The position numbers and the translations under genes are program-made. The notes beneath the pieces are model-generated. The model ran no database searches. It saw nothing but the letters and a program-made list of their open reading frames with translations, and had not been told where the DNA came from. Below, piece after piece: positions 44,609 through 56,030 of a stretch of 64,000 nucleotides of DNA. Origin of the DNA: Bryum argenteum (Eukaryota; Streptophyta; Bryopsida; Bryales; Bryaceae); assembly GCA_037043015.1 (NCBI GenBank), contig CM073321.1, positions 35,132,101 through 35,196,100 of the forward strand, in the 5' to 3' direction. Each line of letters starts with the position of its first letter. Position 1 is the stretch's first letter.

Positions 44609-45183
44609 ACTACCTCAAGGTCACATTACGTAAACCAACATCCACATCTACTGATTCTATATGTTATCCCTGTAATCGTGTGTTTCACACGTTATCTTGA
44701 TTTCAACATTTTACAAAAGTCAAAAAATGTATCCCTATTTACATAAACTTATGAATTGCTTTACAACTTCGACTAATCATTTCACAATTATAAAATACTA
44801 GTCTACTCTGTAAAATTCTTATATGTCTCTTCACGTTTGCAGAAAGTGGTTTAAGTCCACCCAAGTTCAGAATTTTTAGCCTCATCTCCATGGGTTTAGA
44901 AACAGTAAACCACGGTAATAAGTCACTAATATTTGAATATTCTTGAGAATATTTGAGAAAAAAATAGTAAAATATTATTTTTAGAAATTTTCTTACTAAA
45001 AATACCAATTCACCGATGAAATTGTTGAAATTCTATTGCTCAACGCTCATCGCTCTCCGCTCACACCATAGCTACGTCTCAAAGCTAGAACGCTATCTAC
45101 GGACCGGTTTTAACTACCCAGTCTTTATTCCTAAACGCTAAATTTCTCGATTTAACCCTAAACACGCAATAAAATTTAAAATA

Positions 45184-46378
45184 TTGGAGAACAGGCCCTT
45201 GAGAGTGGTCGGATTTGAGGGCCCTACATCCGTCCTCTGCACCTCGACTGGAGTGGGACGTTCGACCAGAGTCTGCCTTGGCGTACCAATGAAGGCCAGA
45301 ATCGCTGTCATGATCTCAATCCGCTCGCGGAAGGAGTTCAACAGGACTTTTACCTCGTTGTTGCTGTTCTCAATCTTTGTCGAATACGTCTTGGCCGCCA
45401 ATAGAAATTTGCGGAATGTGTTCGCCTTGAAGACATCCGACTGTAGGATTCCGGCCTCAAACAGGTTGGCCTTTTGTAGTACCTCGGCCGGAACTTTGCA
45501 AATCTATGTAAGCTTGACTACCTCCTCGTGAGCGGTTTGAATGGCTTGTTTGTTGACAGCGAGCACGTAGTCTCTGATCCTGACCGTATCTCGCAGGCGC
45601 TTGTTGTTGAAGGTAAGCTTTGTGATTTGCTTCTCCAACTTCTAGTATTGCTCTTTGGTCGGCATGGTGTCTACGGCTCCCTTGACTCCGGCCAATGTCT
45701 CTACACCAAAATCTTTGCACATATTCTTTATCATTATCTCGAAAGCAAAGTATTCCATCCTGGCGACCTTGAAATGCTAATATGCCCTCATCATTGGATC
45801 CGAATGATCTAGGAATGCTATTGCGGGACGAAGTCGGGGGTCGTTTGGCCAGATTGGTGTAGACTGTTTCCTTCCGGCCGCGGAAGTCTCACCTCCGCTG
45901 GATCAAACTCCTTCCGGAGTCAGACGCTCACAGGGAGACGACAACGAGAGGATAATAACCTCTGACGCTGCTTGCAGGGTCGGCTCCGGAACAGCCTCCT
46001 GGAGTGCCGCCGGGTCCACCTCGTCACCGTCTAAGCAGGCCTCCTCTTCCTCATCCTAAAAGACGAGCTTGTTGTCCACGTCCTCATCGGATTCGAATAC
46101 TCCTTGAAGTTGCGTTGCAAACACCAGCTTGTATGTTGTTTCTTCGTCCTCCGTCAGCCTCCTCCTTGTGATACAGATGATAAAGGAACGGAGAGATGGG
46201 GCTAGGACGGCTCTTACCCATGTTGTCATCCAGCCGGGAAACTAGGTCCCGGACGACCATGCCCCAATCCACCTCACGCTCATCGCGGAACGAGCCAAGG
46301 ACGGTGTTGTCAAGCCGGACGGTAATAAGATGCGGCTTTTCCGCATGAATGATCGACGGTAGGAACATGATCACCGCG
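45184..46378 (-). pseudogene. gag-like fragment of family 2, 5' end cut by an LTR insertion
   Basis: On the minus strand, IIHAEKPHLITVRL...EREVDWGMVVRDLV (46378-46130) is followed by the acidic linker and by the coiled-coil part AAKTYSTKIENSNNEVKVLL (about 45400-45340), matching the full copy at 37702-39605. Several frame changes and stops are present. At 46379 the frame is replaced abruptly by LTR-1 sequence (TGTCGCGAC), so LTR-1 inserted here later. Confidence 0.78.
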
Positions 46379-46853
46379 CGTGTCGCGACGCTAATTACTC
46401 CAATTTTTCTTTTCATAGAGAGCCTTACTTGGTAGCGGAATCATGACTCACTTAGTTGGTAACAACCGGCCACGACTTAGCTAACACTTGCATGTGCCCC
46501 ACACAAACAATGTTAGCACCATTCTAAGTCAAGGTGTCCAACCCACCTTGACTCCATAACTCATTACCCGATACTCATTACCCGGAACTTCCACCAACAC
46601 ATGGGCATGCCACTTGGTGGCACGGGGCGGCCTTCCACAAATGTCTAAGCTTCCTAGGGTGACACTAATCACCCCTCAAGCTAACCGCCCTTATCCATTG
46701 TCCAATTTCTACTAGTCTCCTTCCACTCTTGTTTCTCACTCCATTTAAGACCTTGCCGAAAACCCTCCCGGAATCCGGCATAAGCTTTCTCGGGGACTAA
46801 TTTAGAGCAGGCCTCTTTCCAACCCAAGATAACGAGATGCTAAAGAGCATCCC
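46379..46853 (-). repeat. LTR-1 fragment (gypsy family 1), minus orientation
   Basis: The segment from TGTCGCGACGCTAATTACTC to ~46853 is the reverse complement of the 3' part of the LTR at 48748-50069 (GAGTAATTAGGGCTGCGACA end). It stops where a plus-strand LTR-1 starts, giving a head-to-head arrangement. Confidence 0.85.
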
Positions 46854-48156
46854 TGTCACATCCCTTTCCAAAGGATGCCTGAACACCGTGGTGAGCCAAG
46901 AGGACCCCGGGAGTGACGCCCCGGGCTTAGCAAGAGACAAGGTGAGGTGACCAAGGAGGTTCCCGAGCAAACAACTTGCAATAGCGTCGTGTTTGGGACA
47001 AACTTGGTGATGTGCCTTACAAGGCTGGAAAACTTGTTTGAGCACGCACCCATGGGTCCAAGGAACGCGCGATTTGGAGTTGTGAGTCATGAGATATGAC
47101 TTTCCGAAGTTGGAGCGCGGTCCGGGACACTCCGGGACTCGGGAGTGATGCCTTTCGGGACTCAATGTGTCGACCTCCGTGTAGGGCGGCATGTTGCATA
47201 TTGCTGGAAAGCTAATGACAAGGACTTTCTTAAATGCTAAGGCTCATGATGAGCAAAGCAATAGTCTAGGAGATATGGCTCCTCAAAGTGGTCGGGACAC
47301 CGGAATGTGACCTCCTGTGACACTGAATGTTCAGAGGGACATATCTTCTTTGGGACAGCTCGAATTGGGGCAAGTACGTAGTGCATCGATATCTACGCAA
47401 AAATTAAATGTCAAAATCGAGATTGCACATCCCATTTGGATACCTGAGCTAGGAGCTAGCTCGAGGAGACTAAGGCAAGAACGGGTGGTCTTCCAAAACA
47501 AAAGTGTGTCACGGAAGGCCCCTCAACTTAAGAGGTGGGGGGCCTACCGAAGACTCCAGAGAGTACTATGAGGAGGGGTAGTCTCCCTCCTCACTTGCAC
47601 ATGATGCCATGAGGAGCCGGAGTGCGGGGGTGGCTTCAAGAGGTGAGGCTTGGGATGGGTCCTCACTCCTACACCTTGTGGAAAATGGAGAGTGCTTTGG
47701 AGCATCTCTAAACATGGAGTTGGGAAGAGTCCCTCTCTAGGTTAGTCCCCGTGATAAGTTGTGCCGGTTCCCAGGAGTAACCGGGAATGGCTCAAAAGGG
47801 CGAGGCATGGAAAGGTAGCCTCACTCCCACACCTTGGGCATTGTGGGATGCTCTTGAGCATCCCGCAACATTGGGTTGGAAAGAGTCCCGCTCCAAATTA
47901 GTCCCCGGGAAAGCTTATGCCGGATTCCGGGAGGGTTTCCGGCAAAGTCCCAAATGGAGTGAGAAGCAAGAGTGGAAGGGGACTTGTGGAAAGTTGGACA
48001 ATAGATCAGGGCGATTAGCTCCCGGAGTAATTAGAGTCACCCTTTGGAGCTTGGACATTTGTTGAAGGCCGCCCTGTGCCACCAAGTGGCATGCCCATAT
48101 ATTGGTGGGAATTCCGGGTTGGCATACCCATGTGTTGGTGGGAGTTCTGGGTTATG
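46854..48156 (+). repeat. LTR-1 copy, 3' end truncated
   Basis: It starts TGTCACATCCCTTT as the intact LTR at 48748 does and follows it over ~1.3 kb with an internal duplication (the TCACTCC..CACCTTG block occurs twice). It ends at GGGTTATGAGG near 48156 instead of continuing to GCGACA, and is followed by the 3' end of a family-2 element. Confidence 0.85.
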
Positions 48157-48747
48157 AGGCCGAGGCAACCGGCTCAGGAGCTCGGCGTGCGGTCCCTACC
48201 AAAGTTATACTGGTAGCTTCACTGACCGCCAAATCGACCAAACAGGGACCCCCAAAAGCGAAGGTATTTAATCTCAAGGCCAAAAAGAAGAAGCGGTCGG
48301 CCATTCCGGAGGTGGCTACCCGGGCTACAGAGGGTAAGCGAGAGCCAAGCTCGGACCCGACTCCGATGCAAGAACCGCAGCTGATTTCGGTAGTGGAGCA
48401 CGAACCAGTGAATTCCCACAGGTTCGAGGTATAGAGAACGCTGCTTGAAGCTGGTAGGGTTGTCGTTCCAAAGGAAGCTACCCTTCCACGAACAAACCCA
48501 TGGGTTTAGGCGGATGCTCCAACCCCGTGAACAGTAGTTGTCGGACCGTGTTTTTTGGATGGGGTGCTTAATATATTTAAATGCGCAATAAGAATAAGTA
48601 TAGTGTCTTCAATCCGACCTAAGTATATGATAGGCCATATACTCTAAGGCAAAAATGTTTAAACAATTACGAATTATCTTTAGAATATAGTTTTGAATAA
48701 GAAGGACGGGTTCATGAACCCGTACTCCGCACTCGAACGGCGAGGAC
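48157..48747 (+). other. 3' internal end and LTR start of a family-2 gypsy, truncated
   Basis: The open stretch 48160-48434 is Lys/Glu-rich (KAKKKKR) with no domain and ends at TAG 48432. At 48539 TGTCGGACC begins the family-2 LTR, which is cut after ~210 bases by the LTR-1 at 48748. The layout mirrors 61.3 kb, where pol ends just before TGTCGGACC. Confidence 0.65.
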
Positions 48748-50069
48748 TGTCACATCCCTTTCAAAAGGATGTCCGAACACTGTGGTGAGTCAAGAGGACC
48801 CCGGGAGTGACGTCCCGGGCTTGGCAAGAGACAAGGTGAAGTGACCAAGGGGAGTCCCGAGCAAACAGCACGCAATGGCGTTGTGCTCGGAACGAGCCTC
48901 GTAATGTGGCTTACATATTTACAAACCTTGTTCAAGCACACACCCATGAGTCCAAGGAACGCGCAATTTGGAGTTGTGAGTCATGAGATATGGCTCTCCA
49001 AAGTTGGAGCGCGTTCCAGGACACTCCGGAACTCAGGGGTGTAGCCATTCCGAACTCAATGGTGCCGACCTTCGTGGAGTGCGGCATGTTGCATATTCCT
49101 GGAAAGCTAATGACAAGAACTTTTGAGAATGCTAAGGCTCATGATGAGCAAAGCAATAGTCTAGGAGATATGGCTCTTCAAAGTGGTCGTGACTTTGAGA
49201 CTCAGGAATGTGGCCTCCCGGGACACCAAATGTTTAGAGCGGTATATTTCCCTTGGGACAGCTCTAATTGGGGCAATTGGGTCGTCTATCAATATTTACT
49301 CAAAGAGTAGTTGTCGAAAAAGAGCTCCTACGTCCCATTTGGATATCTACGCTAGGAGCTAGCGCGAGGAGAAGCTACGGCCTGTTTTTGAGACAATAGC
49401 AAAAACGGGTGGTCTTCCAAGGAAAATGTGTGTCACGGAAGGCCCCTCAACACAAGAGGGGGGGGGTCTACCAAAGAATCCAGAGAGTACTATGAGGAGG
49501 GGTGGTCCCCCTCCTCACTTCCACATTGTTCTTAGAGGAGCCGGGGTACCTCCAAGGGGTGAGGCTTGGGATGGGGCCTCACTCCCGCACCTTGGGCACT
49601 ATGGAATGCTTGCTGTGTGCATCCCAAAACCTTGGGTTGGAAAAATGTCCCGCTCCAAACTAGTCCCCGTGAAACGTAGTGCCGATTTCCGGTAGTGTCC
49701 CAAATGGAGAGTGTAGACACGAATGGAAGGGGACTAGTAGGGAGTTGGACAACATGCAAGGGCAATTAGCTCTGGGGTGAGTAGTGCCACCGTTGGGAGC
49801 TTGGACATTTGTGGAAGGCCGCCCCGTGCCACGAAGTGGAATGCCCATGTGTTTTGTGGGAGTTCCGGTTTACGGGTTCCGGATAATGAGTTGGGGGAGT
49901 CAAGGTGGAATTGAAACCTTGACTAGAAATGGTGCTAACATTGTGTGTGCTTGGCATGTGCAGTGTTAGCTAAGTTGTGGCCGGTTGCTACCTAAAAAGT
50001 AAGTTGTGGTTCCGCTACCAAGTAAGGCTTACTTGAAGAAAAAGAGTTGGAGTAATTAGGGCTGCGACA
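48748..50069 (+). repeat. LTR-1, 5' LTR of the family-1 gypsy element
   Basis: TGTCACATCC...GGGCTGCGACA has TG...CA termini and is followed after two bases by the tRNA primer site. Its 3' part matches minus-oriented fragments at 46379-46853, 55674-56030 and 57187-57378. It was inserted inside a family-2 LTR fragment. Confidence 0.9.
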
Positions 50070-50071
50070 CT

Positions 50072-50083
50072 TGGTATCAGAGC
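50072..50083 (+). other. primer-binding site complementary to initiator tRNA-Met
   Basis: TGGTATCAGAGC follows the CA end of the LTR by two bases. This is the standard plant retrotransposon site matching the 3' end of initiator methionine tRNA, used to start minus-strand synthesis. Confidence 0.93.
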
Positions 50084-50115
50084 AGGATACGATACGAGAT
50101 CGAATTAAGAGTAGG

Positions 50116-51200
50116 ATGGCACGAGGAGCCGGAAGCTCGCGACGTGGCCCAAATACACGTAGTCATGCCCTTGAGGCCGGGGATGCCCCTCATGAGGAGT
50201 TTTCTCAAGATGTCTCGAAAGAGCCGGAGGAAATTCAAGAGGAGCAAGGGGACCCAAGCGAAGTTGCTAGTGGTGAGGAGGGCACTCACCATGGGAAGGA
50301 AGAAGTTCCTTCAAGTCCCGTTCCCGAGAAACAAGGCTACAAGCGGAAGGCACGAGATGAAATGTTCAATGAGCTTGTCAAAACTCTTCAAGTCATGCAA
50401 AAAGAGATCAAGGAGCTCAAGGGGAGGGCATCAAGCCCTTCTTCCCGCAAGTTGTGCAAGACTAACTTGCCCTCTTCCTTCACGGGATTGGGCAAGGCAA
50501 TCAAGGTCGAGGACTTCATTATGGAACTTGAGCTCTACTTTGAGGCCCAAAGAGCTCGTGAAGAGGACAAGATCACCATTGCCGTGACCTTCTTGAAAGA
50601 GCATGCTCTTTTGTGGTGGACTCGTTTTCGGGATGAAAATGCGGAAGGAGTGAGCAACTTAACTTGGACCAGTTTCAAGGAGATCCTAAGTGAGCGCTTC
50701 ACCCCAGAGTACCAAGACATTCGGGATGGCATGGCCCTTGTGCGATTGAAGCAAACGGGCACCCTTCATGCCTATGTGAGGGATTTCAATGCACATTTGA
50801 ATGTGCTCCCGAAGTTGGATGAATTGGCGAAGAAGGTCATTTTCTTCAATGGACTCCAAGGTTGGGAGGAGCGGGCATTGTTCAGGATGCCAAAACTGCC
50901 GGAGACTTGTGCCGAGTTGCTCAAGTTGGCAGAATGAATTGGTGATGATGAATGTCACCGGAAGACTTCCAAAGAAGGGACTTCCACCGGAGAGTAAGGC
51001 AAATCGTAGTCAAAGCGCCAACACAAGAAACATGGTTGGCAAAAGCATAAAGGCGGTAAGAGTGGACCTTCCAAGGATGGAAAGGACAAGTTTTCAAGGG
51101 ACAAAACCAAAAGTGGGGACAAGTCCTAGAAAGAGGCAAGTCACATAACCTGTTACAATTGTGGTGAAAAGGGCCATATGGCAAGGGATTGCTCCAAACC
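50116..51200 (+). pseudogene. gag: gypsy family-1 gag with CCHC zinc knuckle
   Basis: The ATG at 50116 follows the primer site by ~30 bases. The frame runs to TGA 50935 and encodes a retrotransposon gag capsid region (FTGLGKAIKVEDFIMELELY, WWTRF, SERFTPEYQDIRDG, KQTGTLHAYVRDFN), preceded by an acidic/basic N-terminus. Beyond TGA, with a further stop and a frame change, the nucleocapsid zinc knuckle CYNCGEKGHMARDC lies at 51151-51192. Gag packages element RNA in cytoplasmic particles. TGA 50935 fits a CGA-to-TGA change. Confidence 0.9.
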
Positions 51201-51289
51201 AAAGGTGAGTTGGGAAAATAGGAGAATCCTCGTTACAAGTCACCTATTGGAAGGGGTTTTCATTGCAAGAGCAAGTTGCTCCAAGTTAG

Positions 51290-53945
51290 GTGGTGGCTTG
51301 TTGTTCCTAAAAGGGGTTGTTGGCAAAAGTGACAGTTGCTTTCTGTTGGATACAGGGGCAACCCACTCGTTCATAAGTCCGGAAGCTGCAAAGAGGATGG
51401 GCTTGCATTTGAGCAAGGCAAGCAAGCCCATCTAAGTGAGGTTTGCCCGTCCAAGTGAGGTTTGCAAAAGGCAAGCCTCACCAAACATGCCTTGTAGCTA
51501 CGGGAGTAGAAGTGAAGTGTCAAAACTTCACCTTTGTAGAAAACTTCACGGTTTGTGAGATGGATGGGAGTGATCTCATCTTGGGTAATACTTTCTTTGA
51601 CACCTATGGGGTGGATATAAGGAAGCGGCCATTGAGTGTGGTCGCCAACCCCGAAGGCAAGGAGATTGAGTTGGAGTTCACCAAGGCACCCAACATGTTA
51701 GGAAGTAGGATCAACTTGGTGAACTTAGAGGAGTTAGAGGAAACCCGGTTCTTGATAATGCTAAGGACCGATTTGGGAGTTGAAGGGAATAAGCCCACTT
51801 CTAACTCAACACCTCCCAAGGGTATTCGGGAGGTCATCCAAGGCTTTGGTGATGTTCTCACGGAGGGGTTACCGGATGAGTTACCGCCACGAAGAGAGGT
51901 TGAACACAAGATTGAGTTGGTGCCGGGAGCGGCACCACCATCCAAGGCACCTTACCGGATGAACCAAAGGGAGTTGGTAGAGTTGAAGAAACAACTCAAT
52001 GAGCTTTTGGCAAAGGGATATATCCGCCAAAGCAAGTCACTTTATGGAGCACCGGTCTTGTTTGTGGACAAGAAAGGAGGGAAACTCCGCATGTGCGTGG
52101 ATTACCGGGCGCTCAATAAGACCACCATAAAAAACAACTACGCTTTGCCTCGAATTGATAATCTCTTTGACCGGTTGGCAGGGGCCAAGTATTTTAGCCG
52201 GATCGACTTGAAGTCGGGATATTACCAAATCTTGATTGCGGCCCAGGATGTGGAGTAAACCGCTTGTAGGACTAGGTATGGGTCTTTTTTGGTGATGCCT
52301 TTTGGGTTGTGCAACGCCGCATCAACATTCACAACCCTTATGCATACGGTGTTGCATCAAGAGATGGATGTGTTTGTCATTGTCTACATTGATGACATAT
52401 TGGTGTCCTCCAAAACCGCGGAAGAGCATGCACAACACCTTGCAATTGTACTTCAAAAACTTAGGGACAATAAGTTGTATGCAATTGGGGAGAAAAGTGA
52501 GTTTGGCTTGCAAGAGATTGAGTTCTTGAGACACATTATGACGGGGCAAGGTGTCAAACCGGACCACAAGAAGGTAGAAGCAATCAAGAAGTGGAGCCGA
52601 CCCACTTCACAAAAAGGAGTGAGGTCATTTCTTGGGTTGGCCTATTATTATAGGAGGACCATAAAGAACTTCTCCAAGATTGCTAAGCCCATGTCCGATT
52701 TGCATAAGAAGAACTTGACCTTGGAGTGGACCGAGTCATGTGAGCAAGCCTTTCAAGAACTCAAGAAGAAGCTCTCCTCCCTGCCGGTCTTGAAGTTTCC
52801 CGAGTTTGAGAAGCTTTTTGAGGTGCATACTGATGCAAGTGACATTGCCATCGGGGGAGTGTTCATGCAAGAAGGAAGGCCAATTGCATTTGAGAGCAAG
52901 AAATTGTATGGCACCCAAATCAATTGGCCAACGCATGAAAATGAGATGTTTGTTGTGGTGCATTGTTTGGAGACATGGCAACATTACCTTGGTCTCCACT
53001 AGACCAAGGTATTCACCGATAATGTTTCATTGAAGTACTTTGATACACAAGCCAAAGTCACACGAAAGCAATTGAGGTGGTATGATACGTTAGTGCTCAT
53101 GAATGTGGAATTGATTCACAAGCCGGGCCAGGAGAACCTGGTGCCGGATGCACTAAGTCGGAAGGATGAACATAGGCTAAGCACCACGCAAGTCTTCAGA
53201 GTGATGTATGCAGGAGAAGGTGATTTAGCAAAGCGGATAAGGGAGGCGTATATGAAAGATCCCGAGGCTCAAAAGTTTTTAGATGAACTTAGATGTGGTA
53301 AGAAGCCCAAAAGTATCCAGCTTTATCAAGGTATGATCAGGTTCAAGCAAAATAGGGTATATGTTCCAAAGGGCAAGTTGAGGTTGAGTGTGCTCAAGGA
53401 GGAGCATGACAAACCCTTGGCCGGGCATAGGGGGGAGATATCCACTATATGCTCGGTTTCAAAGAGGTTCTATTGGCCCGGGATGAAAGAAGACATTGCC
53501 CATTATGTGAAAACTTGTATCACTTGTCAAGCCAACCGGGCGTCATACCGAAAGCAAGGGGGTTTGTTAAGGCCTTTGCCTATTCCGGATGGTCAATGGA
53601 AGTGTGTCTCTATGGATTTCATTACAAGCCTTCCGGAGTCACAGGGGAGTGACCCCATCTTTGTAATGGTTGATAGGTTTAGTAAGTTGGCAATGATAGA
53701 GCCAACTAAAGAGACGGCGACCGCCTTTGAAACCGCGGTGCTCTTTTTCAACGTTTGGTGGCGGCACCATGGATTGCCAAAGGTGATTGTATCCGATAGA
53801 GACCCCAAGTTTACAAGTGCATTTTGAAGGCACTTGTTTAGGAGGATGAAGACAAAGTTGACATTTAGTACGACTTTTCATCCTCAAACTGATGGGCAAA
53901 TGGAACGGGTGAATGGGGTCTTGAATCAGTATCTTGCAAGGCAAG
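51290..53945 (+). pseudogene. pol: gypsy family-1 pol: protease, RT, RNase H, integrase
   Basis: Domains in order are aspartic protease (LLDTGATHSF near 51345), RT ([36 protein letters not shown] and the YIDD active site at 52385-52396), RNase H (HTDASDIAIGG near 52824) and integrase. Integrase has an HHCC finger (EHDKPLAGHRG...CITCQ), a first Asp in SMDFITSLP, a second in VSDRDPKFTS and a Glu in TDGQMERVN (53890-53920). A short duplication of AAGTGAGGTTTGC around 51433-51465 changes frame after protease. From 51443 onward one frame holds all domains, with stops TAA 52256, TAG 53000 and TGA 53825. No chromodomain is reached because the element is cut at ~53937. Confidence 0.94.
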
Positions 53946-54690
53946 GGTATCCCTTTGCAAGAGGGGATGCACAAAGACTCTTATTCTTATGTTTACCGTG
54001 GCGAAAACCTCCAGATCTAGACTCTTCTCATACACACACACACTTAGGCAAGCATTTCGTCCTCACAACTAATCCGTCCTAGCCGTCCGGATTAGAAGGT
54101 CACGTAGGCCGTCCTGGTTGCCCTACCACACTTACTACAATGACAAACTCCAAGAGATCCAAACCCGGCTAGAGGACGTCTTCACGTATTCCGGTCACGT
54201 ACTATTCTTGAACGGTCTTCTGAGACTATAGAGGAACTCAATTCTGTAGCAGTTGGAGGTCGGATTGTAATCCGGCATCGCACACTCTACTCCCACACCC
54301 TCCAGACCGTAAGGTGTTTACCACAGTAGTTTCCCTCTCTCAGACACCTAGACTAGTTCAAGACACAAGGCACTCGCTAATACGCCCAACACACAGCCCC
54401 AACTCCACAGATACGATCTAGCAAGGAATCCGGATTCCTAACTCCCAACTTACAACTTAGAAACAGTAGATACGACTTCTAAGCACTCGACGTCAAAAGG
54501 GAGATAGAGCAAGGATCACACTGAATATGCGCATAAAAGCTTTGTTGATTAACAAATAAGGAATGTTTTAGGTGATCAAACATTCACCTATAAGTACTTT
54601 TAAGTCAATGACTTAGAAACCTAACTAGATTGCGGCGCCGACCTACCCGGCCTACTCCGCAAAGAGCGATCCGCTTTCCAAAAAAAGATC
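53937..54690 (-). repeat. dispersed repeat R1, copy 3 (minus)
   Basis: It starts abruptly within gypsy integrase with GCAAGGGTATCCCTTTGCAA and is the reverse complement of R1 at 39640-40440. At its other end it leads into the C-terminal part of the gag-like frame, the same order as in the 37-40 kb copy. Confidence 0.88.
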
Positions 54691-54719
54691 AAATCTTTTG
54701 ATCAGACTTCCTAACCCTG

Positions 54720-55673
54720 GGTCGGATTCTAACTTACGGATTCTGAATCCGTCGTACGTCTTCTTCCTTGAGCTTACCCCATCGTTTGGCCGTTTTAGTG
54801 GTGAGGCTGCAATCCGACCTGTCTTGACTCTCTTGCCCGCGTACATGATTATATACTCGTCGTCGCTTGCGCCCTCGTCCGTCTCGTCTCCGCTCTTCAG
54901 CTCCTCATCTTCTGAGACTTCAAGGCCGAGCTCGTGGAGCTTCTGGGCGCCTAGGAATTTCTCCCACTGTTCGGTCGGAAGCTTCCTCTTCACTGATCGG
55001 GTGTTCTTGGCCGGAGAGTCTGTTGGGCCGGCTGCCCCTTCTTTCATTTTCACCTCGACCTTGCCCTTAGGGTTGGTTGGACTTGAATTCTCAGCATCCG
55101 TCCTCTAAACTTCGATCAGCGTGGGCCTCGGGGTCGGAGTCTGTGCTGGAGTAGCTGCAAAGGGTGGAGTCGACGCCATCCTAGCAATCCGCTCAAGGAC
55201 AGAATCCAACACCACCTTCACTCTGGCGTTGCTCTTCTTGATCTTTATCGAGTACGTCTTTGCTGCAAGCAGGAATTTGCTAAAGGTCTCCGCCTTGAAG
55301 ACATCCGACTGCAAGATTCCGGCCTCGAAGAGATTTGTCTTCTAGAGCACCTCGGCTGGAGTCTCACAGATCTCTACTAACTTCACCAATAGCTCGTAAG
55401 CAATCTGAACGACTTGCCGGCCGATCACGAGTTCTTCCTCCCTTCGCTTGACCGTCTCCCTCAAGCGTCGTTTATCCTGCGTGAGCTTCGTAATCTCCCT
55501 CTCCAGCTGATAATACTGCTCCTTGTTCGGCTTAGAGTCCCACTTCTGCTTCACCTCGAGCAAGGTCAGCACTCCAAACTCTTTGCACATCCTTGCAATT
55601 ACTCCTTGGTAATGAAATTACGTGGTGCGGGCTTCCGTGAAATGATACCAAGCCCTCCTCATCGGATCCGGAT
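54720..55673 (-). pseudogene. gag-like fragment of family 2, C-terminal coiled-coil half
   Basis: Minus-strand frames match the 38.7-39.6 kb part of the full copy: MCKEFGVLTLLEVKQKW, RRLRETVKRREEELV, AAKTYSIKIKKSNARVKVVL, then an SPAKNTRSVKRKLPTE tail and a basic C-terminus. Several stops interrupt it (for example near 55344 and 55105). The upstream part was lost at an LTR-1 insertion starting at 55674 within GGATCCGGAT. Confidence 0.82.
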
Positions 55674-56030
55674 TGTCGCAACTCAAATTACTCCAACTTT
55701 TCTTTTTCTTAGTGAGCCTTACTTGGTAGCGGAATCCCAACTCACTTAGTTGGTAGCAACCGGCCACGACTTTGCTAACACTTGCATGTGCCCCACACAC
55801 ACACAATGTTGACACCATTTTAAGCCAAGGTATCCAACCCTCCTTGACCCCATAACTCATTACGCGATACTCATTACCCGGAACTCCCACCAACACATGG
55901 GCATGCCACTTGGTGGCACGGGGCGGCCTTCCACAAATGTCCAAGCTCCCAAGAGTGATATCAATCACCTCCGAAGCTAACCGCCCTTATCCATTGTCCA
56001 ACTTCCCACTAGTCTCCTTCCACTCTTGTT
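55674..56030 (-). repeat. LTR-1 fragment, minus, inserted in the gag-like frame
   Basis: TGTCGCAACTCAAATTACTC to about 56030 is the reverse complement of the last ~360 bases of LTR-1. One edge is the true LTR terminus. The other is a break at TTTCTTACGTAAG. Confidence 0.85.

Larger units (their letters stand above)
42290..45079 (+). mobile_element. non-autonomous MULE carrying a methyltransferase-like gene (Pack-MULE-like)
   Basis: Terminal inverted repeats are visible: GGTGTGAGCGGAGAGCGGTG at 42302-42321 and its reverse complement with one mismatch at 45048-45067, inside longer degenerate ends. The 9-base direct repeat CAAAGCTAG flanks the element at 42281-42289 and 45080-45088, the size expected for Mutator-like target duplications. 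Inside, only the C-terminal part of a MULE transposase remains (44036-44608, plus), while the left part is replaced by an intron-containing gene on the minus strand (42972-43949). A second copy at 57.4-59.9 kb (minus) keeps more transposase and lacks the extra gene. Confidence 0.8.
48748..53936 (+). mobile_element. Ty3/gypsy retrotransposon family 1, 5' LTR to integrase, 3' truncated
   Basis: The element contains a 1,322-base 5' LTR (48748-50069), a primer-binding site, gag with a zinc knuckle, and protease, RT, RNase H and integrase in gypsy order. It breaks off inside integrase at about 53937, where repeat R1 (minus) begins. No 3' LTR is attached, although isolated LTR-1 pieces lie at 46.4-48.2, 55.7 and 57.2 kb. 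Four in-frame stops and a small duplication make it inactive. Confidence 0.92.

Noticed and set aside
47787-48065. Open frame inside LTR-1 copy
   Set aside because: It lies wholly within LTR sequence and is not conserved in the intact LTR at 48748-50069.
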